Made by a program: the position numbers and the translations under genes. Shown here one piece after another: positions 55,100 to 64,000 of a DNA stretch of 64,000 bases. Under the pieces are notes generated by a model. It had not been told where the DNA came from, made no database searches, and saw only the letters and a program-made list of their open reading frames with translations. Position 1 is the stretch's first letter, and each line of letters begins with the position of its first letter. The DNA is from Ascidia mentula (Eukaryota; Chordata; Ascidiacea; Phlebobranchia; Ascidiidae): NCBI GenBank assembly GCA_947561715.1, contig OX387202.1, positions 3,919,001-3,983,000 on the forward strand, given 5' to 3'.

Positions 55100-56010
55100 A
55101 TTGCGAATCTTGCTTTGGGTTTCTCACCAAAAATTTGTTAAAGAGACAGCAAAAGAGCGGTGTTTCCTTTATGGAACATCTTATCACCATGACACATTTA
55201 CAAGTCCATTATTCTATGTGAAAGCATGTCGTTTGCATCGCCTGAATGAAAGACAAAGACAACCACCTACAAAGCCTGGATCAACTTCAGGACAAGTGTA
55301 CAAAATCAGGCTTCTCGAGGAAGGCCATTTATGAAAATATTGCAGAGGCGCGAACTTGGACAACGCTTTCGTGATGCCACCATAAAGGACAAAATCTCAA
55401 TGATGGTTTGGGGCACTCCTTTTCCTTAAGTGCTCAAACAAATGTACAAAGAGAAAGAATTGAAAATCCAAGCAAGGATTGTTCACAAACGACCGCCGTC
55501 TTTGGGAAATATTCTGACCAATTACCGGCAACTGGCATTGCAAACAGACTGCAGCAACCTCGCGGGGAGTTACGCTTACAGACAGTACGCGGACATCGTG
55601 GCAACCATACATCTATGGTTATTGAAACGACCAAAAACGACGAAAACAGGTAAAGAATGCAAACTGACGCAACATCTACTTTGTGCAAGTTATGGCATTT
55701 ATGTTGCATCGTGCCAAATCTGCCATGAGCAGTACGTTGGTCAGACAAAAAATAGCTTCTCAAAACGATGGACGCAATATAGGTAAGTTTGGAACGTGAC
55801 AATAGGCAAAACGGGGTGTACCGAAAAGACGACCCTGCGCCACCATTATTTAAGCGCGCACCCCTCGTCAGGTCAACACAGGCCCATTGACAACTCATTT
55901 GCAGTGACATTTGTGGAACAACCGATGGTAAACAGACTGGATGTTTGTGAAGCCAAATGAATAAACCTGAAGCAAGTCCAAAAAATGATCATTCCCAGAA
56001 CTCGGGGAAT
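55100..56010 (+). mobile_element. Penelope-like GIY-YIG fragment (family C, copy B1)
   Basis: The same fragment as copy A1. Upstream of 55,292 the eroded end of the reverse transcriptase is visible (LQSLDQLQDKCTKSGFLEEA). The nuclease frame starts at 55,430 and ends early at 55,784-55,786, where GGTAAG replaces GGTCAG of copy A1, a stop that copy A1 lacks. Confidence 0.72.
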
Positions 56011-56832
56011 AATATCTTGGCGTTTTGACTTTGATTTATTTTATTTCATTCTTTTCTTTATTTTTCCATTTCCCGTATAGCTTTCTATGTTGACTTGCAA
56101 TTTCGTATTTGCAGAAACTGAAAATGCTCGTGCAGGCGAAATTGATTTATCAATTTTGATAATCAATCAGTTGACTTCAATTTGAAACTTCTGATAACAT
56201 TGACTTATTTCCAAATAAACTGGTGTCGCTGATTGAGTACAATTCCAACTAAAGGGGTAGATTCTGTATAAATTAAGGAACAACTCGACCGGAAACATAG
56301 ATGTTTATCTGGGTATTGTCACTGAAACTAAAACATAACCAGTTGGATTTGGTTCCCTAACTATTTTCGTCCTGTGCTTCAATAATTCCATTCCTTTTTC
56401 ATTAGACCCCTTTTAAAAATTGCAGCCTGCTTCACGACAAAAACATGCAGAAATTTATGAAAACTTGTATGACAAAAACAATTCAAAGTATATTATGTCA
56501 CAAACACGAACACCCAAACCCTTGCAAATTCCAATTGATTCAATTTTTTTTGTTGAAGTACCTTTCTTGCAACAATTGGGTTTAATCGATGTTATTATAA
56601 ATGAAACCAAAATCTGAAATCAAATACACCCTCACATTTCCGCCACCAAAAAATGAATAGCATGCGACCCATATGGTGGTATATGTCTACTACTTGGAAA
56701 ACGCTTGCATGTTTTCCCACATCCCTGACAGTCAAGTAATGTATGATTTGTCGCTCATGAAAAATTTACGTTTCCAAGTGTCACAACTGGACTAATATCT
56801 TACTGGTAAAAAATACATCAACAACATCTTAC
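56011..56832. other. NLR intron, locus B
   Basis: Parallels 721-1,548 of copy A with few changes. No gene. Confidence 0.6.
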
Positions 56833-57099
56833 TGGTTGGCTTCTCCTTTGAATCACGAAGGTGAGATTCTCGAGGTCGGTCGAGAACAGCGATGAGTTTC
56901 TGAGGTCGATCTCATCAGGGAGTAAGGAGGACACGAATGAAGTTATCTCCTCATCGTTCACTTCATGAGCCCAGCTGCAACTTCGAAGTATCTCATGGTT
57001 GGATGAAACCCCTATATACGACGATGCGAGATTCCTCAGCAGCTTCTTCTTCGTTTCCTTGGTACATTTCAGACAAATCAAATTAGTAGAGCACAAATA
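56833..57099 (-). CDS. NLR linker exon 2, locus B
   Basis: 267 nt, phase 0, acceptor CGATGCAG and donor CCA|GTAAGA. It encodes the same 89-residue module as its copy A partner (1,549-1,815) with about six residue changes. The good donor here shows that the weak GTAACA in copy A is a change in A. Confidence 0.78.
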
Positions 57100-57318
57100 C
57101 TGCATCGTGACAGAATGTTTTAATTGAAAATGAACCTAATTTTCCCAAACAACCTAAAATGTGCCCCTGCTTTATTGTTTGTATTGTTTTGCGTCACTGG
57201 GCTCCTCTTATAAAACAACTGAACCTAACGCACAACACCTCTAGAGAGATGACATTAACGTACATTCATTGCAATATTAATGAATATTTTTCCTTTGAAT
57301 AGACATGAAATCACTCAC

Positions 57319-57480
57319 CGGATTCTTTAACAGTTTGATCTTCTCGTACAGATGTTTGGCATCAAGACCTGTCAGACCGCATTTATGCAGATACACCTGT
57401 TCAATGTTTTGGATGCAGTCCGCCACGTAAACCGCACCCCGGTCTTCTATCTTGTTTTCGGAGAGGTTGAGCACTTTCAA
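57319..57480 (-). CDS. NLR leucine-rich repeat exon 2, locus B
   Basis: 162 nt, phase 0, same borders as in copy A. The two repeats read LKVLNLSENKIEDRGAVYVA and VYLHKCGLTGLDAKHLYEKI. Differences from A fall in the variable positions between the leucines. Confidence 0.82.
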
Positions 57481-57509
57481 CTGAATGAAGTAATATCCAA
57501 GTTGAACAT

Positions 57510-57910
57510 AAGGTATTCAAGCTTGGCAGCCCAGGCAATGCAGCCTAGCTGGATCAGCCACATTTTTCTGACAAGTCGGAGCAAGATTTGAAAAATCAAG
57601 CTCCCGGTGATGTTTGAACTCACGACCCTGGGCTAACCAGGCCCAACGCTCTACCAACTGAGCTACTGGAGCTCAGTGGTTTCACGGAGTATATTGTGGC
57701 CAAGGTACATTGGTGCATTTGCCTGCGCTGCCAAGCCTGACACAACAGGAAAATGTGGCTGATCCAGCTAGGCTGCATTGCTAGGGCTGCCAAGCCTGAA
57801 TACCTCATGATGGCGATACGTTAGCTGTGATCGCCAAGCAAGGACCTGCGCAGTGGGGCGATCTTAACTGTCATGCCATTGCATGTAATATTACTGCAAG
57901 TTGGACATAG
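57510..57910 (-). repeat. SINE with an internal inversion, locus B
   Basis: A tRNA-like head lies at 57,600-57,672 (acceptor pairs GCTCC and GGAGC). From about 57,720 the tail runs in reverse (CAAGCCTGACACAACAGGAA ... GGCTGATCCAGCTAGGCTGC) and is followed by GGCAGCC-type unit ends. Copy A has tandem units here instead. Confidence 0.7.
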
Positions 57911-58589
57911 TGTGAATAAATGAGCGGTACTGAAGATTGACAGAAAATTATTGTGCGACAAACCACACACTGTCTGAGTCGTAGGAGAATGGTAAAATCT
58001 TCATCTCGAGGAAAATGAAAAGGCGCAAGTGGACACTAGACCATCAGGCGTTAATGGTGTTGAACTCTATTTGAAGTCGAACATCATAACAATCGAATAC
58101 TGTTACGGATTGCCAATCACCAGCAGACCATCCCCAATTATTGGTCCAGTAGACGTTTGTCTTGTGGTTGAATTAAAATATTTTATCGATGTATGCACTA
58201 AAGCACGAGTGTGCAGTATTCCAAATATGGTGGAATGGATCGCGTTGAACATTGGTACGATTGTAAGTCCTTTGCAATGTGATATACAGTAACCGGTTCC
58301 ACCGCCAATGTTAGGGACGAACAAATAGAACTGTTTGGTATTTGTCGGGGATCTGACAATGCAACTTTCACCGGTACTTGTTCATTTTGATTTATGGAAT
58401 CACCTATGTATTATTTATTCCTTGTTACAAGTTTCATTTGCTACGAATAGAAACATGTCATTTGAAATTGCACTGTGTTCGACGTTATTTTTCACATCAG
58501 CTTGCATAAAGTTCATGACGATGCTTAACTCTGACCTCGATTCCTGTGAATTGGGCAACGCGTTTGTGACGCCACCGAAAAGGACAAAA
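57911..58589. other. NLR intron, locus B, no gene
   Basis: Matches 7,100-7,790 of copy A. The open stretch at 58,029-58,292 is not kept in A at the same length. Confidence 0.55.
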
Positions 58590-59165
58590 TCTCAATGATT
58601 GCTTGGGACACCCCCTTTCCTCAAGTGCTCAAACTAATGTACAAAGAGAAAGAATTGAAAAGCCAAGCAAGAATTGTTCACAAACGACCGCTGTGTTTGG
58701 GAAAATATTCCGAGCAATTACCGGCAACTTGCATTGCAAACAGACTGCAGCAGCCCCGCGGGGGTAACGCTTGCAGACGGTGCGCAGACATCATGGCAAC
58801 CATAAATCTACGGTTATTGAAACCACCAATTTAACGACGAAAACAGGTAAAGAATACAAACTAACGCAACATCTACTCTGAGCAAGTTATGGCATTTATG
58901 TTGCATCGTGCCAAATCTGCCATGAGCAGTACGTTGGTCAGACAAAAAATAGTTTCTCAAAACGATGGACGCAACATAGGCCAGATTGGAACGTGACAAT
59001 AGGCAAAACGAGGAGTACCGAAAAGACGGACGCTGCGCCATCATTACTAAAGCGCGCACCCCTCGTCAGTTCAACACAAGTCCATTGACAGCTCTTTTGC
59101 AGTGACATTTGTGGAACAACCGATGGTAAACAGACTGGATGTTTGTGAAGCCAAATGAATAAACG
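58590..59165 (+). mobile_element. Penelope-like GIY-YIG fragment (family C, copy B2)
   Basis: The same fragment as copy A2, but with the upstream part better kept (KELKSQARIVHKRPLCLGKY). A TGA replaces Cys in the CASYGIY region (TACTCTGAGCAAG at about 58,875). It is followed directly by the linker exon flank. Confidence 0.72.
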
Positions 59166-59311
59166 AATAGTATGCGACCCATGTGTTGGAAAACTCTTGC
59201 ATTTTTTCCCACATCCCTGACAGTAAAGTAATGTATGATTTGACATTCATGATAAATTTTCACATTGGACTAATATCTTTCTGGTATAAAAATACATAAA
59301 CAACATCTTAC

Positions 59312-59578
59312 CGGTTTTATTCTTCTTTGAATTACGAAGGTGAGATTCTCGAGGTCGGTCGGGAGTAGCGATGAGTTACTGAGGTTGATCTTATCTGGGA
59401 GTAAGGAGGACACGATTGAGGTTATCTCCTCATCGTTCGCTTCACGAGCCCAGCTGCAACATCGAAGTATCGCTTGTTTGGTTGGTATCCCCATATACGA
59501 CAATGCGAGATTCTTCAGCAGCTTATTCTTAGTTTCCTTGGTACATTTCGGACAAATCAAATTAGTAGAGCTTAAATC
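59312..59578 (-). CDS. NLR linker exon 1, locus B
   Basis: 267 nt, phase 0, acceptor CGATGCAG and donor CCG|GTAAGA. It starts DLSSTNLICPKCTKETKNKL and keeps the NDEEITSIVSSLLPD core. Open, with both splice sites intact. Confidence 0.78.
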
Positions 59579-59809
59579 CTGCATCGTGACAGAATGTTTT
59601 AATTGAAAAACAACTTAATTTGCCAAAATTATTTAAAATGTGCCCCTGCTTTTTTGGTCATATTGTTTTGCGTTACTCGGCCCCTCTCATAAAACAAATG
59701 AACCTAACGCACAACACCTCTGGTAAGCTGTCATTTTCGTGTATGTTGGACGCATCATTGCAATACAAACATAAATATTGTTCGTTTGGAAAGACATGAA
59801 ATCACTCAC

Positions 59810-59971
59810 CGGTTCCTTCAACAGTTTAATCTTCTCGTACAGATGTTTGACACCAAGGTTTTTCAGACCACATTCATACAGATCCACTTGTTCAATATTT
59901 CCGATGCAGTCGGCCAGGTAAACCGCACCACGCTCTAGTATATTGTTGTGGGATACGTTGAGCAATTTCAG
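59810..59971 (-). CDS. NLR leucine-rich repeat exon 1, locus B
   Basis: 162 nt, phase 0, acceptor TTTCACTCAG and donor GTGAGT. It reads LKLLNVSHNNILERGAVYLA and VDLYECGLKNLGVKHLYEKI, only a few residues different from copy A. Confidence 0.82.
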
Positions 59972-61219
59972 CTGAGTGAAATAATATCCATGTAAAACAT
60001 GGTGTGAATAACACAAGGAATCAAACAAATAATGGTATATATGGATGTCGTACCGTTTTGTTTAGAGTTTGCTTCATACAAATATAATGGCGTGTTTTGG
60101 TTGAAAAAGTTTAAGCAAACCTAAGTTACATTCAGAGAAGCGAGAAGTTTCACCGCGTGCACTTATCACCCGCCCTGTTATTTAAAATTTAAGTCGGTTT
60201 TCCGAATATTGTTTTGGATAAAACTCCTTTTAAGTGATATGTAAGCCTTTCCAACAAACATTAGCACAATTCATTTTTTGGGACTACATCTCGATTTGAA
60301 CCCAGAAAATCCCGGCCACGAATCCCGACCGTTATTACGTTTACCACAACACTACCCATGACGCACCATTACGTTTCTGAGTAGAAAATCACTCGTGAAT
60401 ACGTGTTTGGTCGAATGCGCACCGGCTCCATTTAAATTCACTTATGTTTAACCACCTCATGTTGTTAGACGGTAAACACAAAATATTATGTGTTGTTTAT
60501 ATCTGACACCACTTAAACTCTGTTCGATTATCACCGTCAATAATATGATGGCGAATAATATCGCCGAAAAAATACATTGCAATGAAAGGAGAGAAAATCT
60601 GTTTTGAGTTAAGTTAACACCATGTCTGGTAAGGTCAGAAACGTGTAAACAGTTGGCCACCCTTTCCGGGTTTTGGAAAATTGCAGCATGCTTCATTTTG
60701 CAGACAAAATCATCCACAAAAGATGTCTGACTTCAGTAAAAATAATCCAGCCACCACGATCAGGTCAACAATCCATTTTTAAAGTGATTAAAGACATGTG
60801 AAAAAGTGTGTTACGTCACAAACACAAACAAATAATATTTGATAAAGAATACATATATAAAAAACTACTTCGCAACAAATTTGTTAAATCTATCTCGAGT
60901 TATAACTTTACTCCGTTGTGGTTGTGCGTGTCATCTTGGTCGTTATTGACAAGATTTCATTTGAAACAAAATGTTGGTAAACTTTTCTTATCTTTTATAC
61001 CGTAGTTTCTGTTATCATAAAATGACCAAACATCGAAATAACACAGATCTCCACCAAAACGAAGCGCTTGATTTTTTTTAAAAACATTAAATACTGTAAG
61101 GTTTTTGGCGGGCCAATCATATTACGTCCCCAAAAACCCAAATTCATGGGGTAAGTCCCCCGCGCCACCCTCCTAAGGGTGACCGTCGTGAGTACAGAAA
61201 TGCATAAACAACATCTTAC
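59972..61219. other. Intron between NACHT and first LRR exons, locus B
   Basis: Follows copy A to about 60,630 except for an added stretch near 60,422-60,490. Bases 60,635-61,085 have no match in A and hold no gene that I can see; a 65-codon frame there is not convincing. Confidence 0.55.
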
Positions 61220-63059
61220 CGGTTTGCTTCTTCTTTGAATCACGAAGGTGAGATTCTCGAGGTCAGTCAGATGGAGCGATGAGTTACTGAGGTCGATCTC
61301 ATCAGGGAGTAAGGAGGACACGATTGAAGTTATCTCCTCATCGTTCGCTTCATGAGCCCAGCTGCAACATCGAAGCATCGCTTGGTTGGTTGATTCCTCC
61401 ATACCCCACGACGTCGCGATATTCTTCAGCAGCTTCTTTTTCGCTTCCCAATCTTCACGTGAACATCCAGGAACTACGGTTGCAATATCGTTGAAAACGG
61501 AAGAATCGCAAATTCCGAACGCGAACTTGGCAACAACCTCCCATCTGTCCTTGGTAAGTCGGGTGTATTGTTTCTTGAATTCTTTTAAAGGCATGATCGT
61601 CATCAGGTAAACCGCGGAGAAGAATTCTTGCCAAATGAGATGTGAAAAATATCTACGTTTATGTCCGTCCAGTATTGTCAACTTTAAGTTTCCCTGCTTT
61701 GTAATTGAGGTATTCAGAAAAGCATGAACTGTTGAGTCATTCAGTTTTGCGCTTTTGAAATCCTGTACTTTGAATACAACTTTCTTGTTCCGAAATCCGT
61801 CCCAGGCCAGTTTTGAAAGTTTGTTCAACTGTGGATTTTCATTCTTTAGGTGATCAGTTTGTGAGTATTGAACACTAGTAGATGCCAGAACACGGGTTAG
61901 CGAAACATGCTGAATATCATCATCATGACTCAGCAGATAGTTGACGGTCAGTATGAAATTAACCGGAACGTAACAGTAAGAGAACATATTGGTGTTTTGT
62001 TCAAGTTTGTTCTGTACAGAGTCATATCTTGCACCGCATATCTTGTCCAAGTTCTCTCTGTGAGTTTGGAGTTAAGCCGAGTATCTGAGCAATAAACCTT
62101 GGTCGATGTGATGGATGGAGTTTGTAGAATGGAGCTGGTCGTGACGTGAATATCTTCCGGGAACGTGGGAGCAAATTTCCACTCAATAAATGCTTGAGAT
62201 AAACTTCTGCTTTGTTCTCTTTATCCAACAGGGGAGTTGGAGCTTTACTTGAGAATTTAAAAGCTGCTTCATCTACTCCGTCGAAAACCAAGAGAACATC
62301 TGGATCACCATTGATGGCTTGCATTATTCCCTGAGCTACCTCTGGATTGTATTCCCAGCTAAGCAGCATGGCGTGGAGGAGAAACCGAAGGAAAGTCATG
62401 CTTGTTTTGAAATTTATATTTCGAATTGCAATGTAGAAGATGAAGGATATTTTACCAAACAACTCTCTATGCAAAGCTTGTAAAGCCCATGTTTTGCATG
62501 AAGTCGTTTTCCCGATGCCCGCTTGACCTAGAACACCTACAATATTTCCATGCTTTTCCACGTACTCGAGTTTTGCTTCCACTTGTTCGGGTTTAAATTT
62601 CCTTTCTGCTTCTCTTTGTGCTGTTTGCTTTGCACGAGTAAACATTTCTTGAGGGCTGATGTCACCGGATGGTCGATCGTAAACTTTAACCAACTCCTCT
62701 CTACGATGGTAATGTCCTTCTGCTTGAAACTCGTCATCAATTTGTTGTGGTTTGCTGACTATGGATAGGTTGACTGGTGTTATGTTTCGTTGGGTAATTT
62801 CTGCAAGTGATGATTCTTCACTGGCGATGGATTCCACTTTGTCTTTTAATAGTGACTTCAGTTCTTCGCCTACAACAAAGTTTTTTAAACTTTTTTTTGT
62901 ACAACATGTCAGGTGTTTTGTAGAACAAGAAATGAATGCGTACGTTTTGATTTGGGATGTCACATAACTGATTTGATTGAGAAGAACTAATTGTTTTGTC
63001 GTTGATGCTGAACATAAGCGTCGATTTACGAGTGACTGACCACACGGTGCCACATACAT
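61220..63059 (-). pseudogene. NACHT-domain exon of an NLR-type receptor, locus B, frameshifted
   Basis: The same exon as in locus A (1,840 against 1,839 nt). The first 342 codons are intact and include Walker A (GQAGIGKTT) and Walker B (LLVFDGVDEA). At about 62,042 two bases are missing (ATCTTGTCC, where A has ATCTGTTGTCC), so the frame ends DMRCKI and the rest is only open in another frame (62,050-61,220). A 3-nt gain near 61,402 adds one residue. All splice sites remain. Unless the deletion is an assembly error, the protein would lack the helical and LRR parts. Confidence 0.85.
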
Positions 63060-63256
63060 GATACGATGCGTTAAGCTAGTTTCAAAAGACCTTTGTTATC
63101 ACTGTCACAATCAAGACAAACACAAGTGTCTCGTGGATTGTTACGCAGCGCAGCAGTTGTTGTAACATAATGGTAAGAATCGTCATTGTTGCGTAACCCT
63201 GAAAAAGTCACCCTTAATAATTCACAAAACGTTAAGCAATCGACGCCCATGAAGAG

Positions 63257-63471
63257 TGTTGAGGTCACGCCTCATTACGTACGGCGGCAACAATACGCTT
63301 GCATGCCACAGTCGCGTGATGCGTGGAATGTGCCGCAGTCCTTTTCATGTGATTATTATTTGTGCGTTTTACTTAAAATGCAATTAACTTCCCTACAAAT
63401 GCGTGTGTGCTTGCCTTGTTTTTCATTCTTTGATTTGTGACGATACGAACAAAATATAAAGAAACACAACA
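63257..63471 (+). repeat. 5' LTR of Gypsy-1, locus B
   Basis: The same 215-bp length and ends as 12,508-12,722, with scattered substitutions. The TATAAATG of copy A reads TACAAATG here. It lies about 200 bp upstream of the NACHT start in the opposite direction. Confidence 0.65.
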
Positions 63472-64000
63472 AACTTATTGGCGACGAGGACGGGATCAAC
63501 TAACTGAACGAGGTACACGCAGTTTGGTATGGAATATATTTTAGTTCGCCCGAAGATGGAAAAAGTTGCGAAGCTTATTCAAGAACAGTTACAACAGCAA
63601 TAAAAGCGTCACGATGAACAGCAAGAAGAGCAGCAAAGGAGTCACGATGAACAGCGAAAAGAACAACGTAAGTGTCACGAAGAACAAATGAAGTTGATTC
63701 TTGCCCTAGTTGAAAAGGCTGGTTCAAGTGGAAACGCTGCACCTTCCGTTGCTACGCCAAGCTTTTCGGGATTTGACGCAACATCGGAGTTGTGGGACGA
63801 CTACTGGTCGAGGTTTACTACGTTTATACCTACACATACCGTACGAGAAACGAGGGTTGCTCAGGTTTTTTGACCAACAAAACTATCACAACGTACAAGC
63901 TTTTATCCAACCTGGCTGGACAAAGCTCTCCTGCAAAGACCGTCAACGATCTTTCTATTAAAGACATCGAAGCCTTTATGAAGGAACAGTTCGGTCCAAA
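63472..64000 (+). pseudogene. Gypsy-1 gag start, locus B
   Basis: The primer-binding region TTATTGGCGACGAGGACGGG, then MEKVAKLIQEQLQQQ, a TAA at 63,601 and a T-run frameshift near 63,865, exactly as in copy A. The element leaves the window here. Confidence 0.82.

Larger units (their letters stand above)
55292..64000. repeat. Segmental duplication, copy B of the NLR locus
   Basis: This is the same orientation and order as copy A (direct repeat, start to start about 55.3 kb). It keeps both LRR exons, both linker exons, the NACHT exon and the start of the Gypsy-1 element. It runs off the right edge, so the end of the duplicated block is unknown. Similarity to A may also extend left of 55,292, which cannot be tested because A begins at base 1. 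Confidence 0.92.

Noticed and set aside
58029-58292. Conserved small gene in the NLR intron (also 7,202-7,435)
   Set aside because: The two copies differ by indels that change the frame, so it is not under coding constraint.

Overview
The window is animal nuclear DNA, not bacterial. It is AT-rich and holds spliced exons with GT/AG borders, many decayed retrotransposons and DNA transposons, and parts of host genes. The host genes are a NACHT-LRR (NLR) receptor family, an NXPE-type (PC-esterase) protein and a small multi-exon gene I do not recognise. An expanded NLR family next to Penelope, Gypsy, Polinton, hAT and Tx1/L1 elements suggests a marine invertebrate. A tunicate is my best guess, but it rests on overall character and not on a marker gene.

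The two ends of the window are copies of one locus. Bases 1-13,249 correspond to 55,292-64,000. Each copy holds, on the minus strand, one long NACHT exon, then an LRR exon (162 nt), a linker exon (267 nt), a second LRR exon and a second linker exon. All of these begin and end in phase 0. The left copy (A) has an open NACHT exon; the right copy (B) has a 2-nt deletion that breaks it. Three more LRR exons on the same strand (49.5, 45.7 and 41.4 kb, the last with a stop) may be the 3' part of gene B. Inside each copy a unit of GIY-YIG retroelement fragment, linker exon and LRR exon occurs twice, so an internal duplication came before the locus duplication.

From left to right: locus A with a 4-kb block of two head-to-head Penelope-like elements (3.4-6.9 kb); a Gypsy element (Gypsy-1, 12.5-16.8 kb) whose LTR lies just upstream of the NACHT start; a second Gypsy (Gypsy-2, 16,817-20,826) with LTRs and a GGCC target duplication nested in it; a decayed Polinton (about 20.9-27.9 kb) with terminal inverted repeats, ATPase and capsid remnants, and a Penelope-like element inside; a four-exon orphan gene (29,251-28,147); non-coding repeats (30-33 kb); a third Penelope-like copy; a gene-poor stretch (34-36.9 kb); the last exon of an NXPE-like gene cut by a 439-bp hAT-type element with an 8-bp target duplication; Gypsy fragments (39-43 kb); a mosaic of LRR exons, a repeated unknown exon and an 89-bp minisatellite (41-50 kb); a Tx1/L1-type LINE (50.9-54.4 kb); and locus B.

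The NLR genes would encode cytosolic ATP-binding immune-type sensors. The transposons mostly lie in their introns and flanks. No rRNA, CRISPR array or bacterial operon is present.
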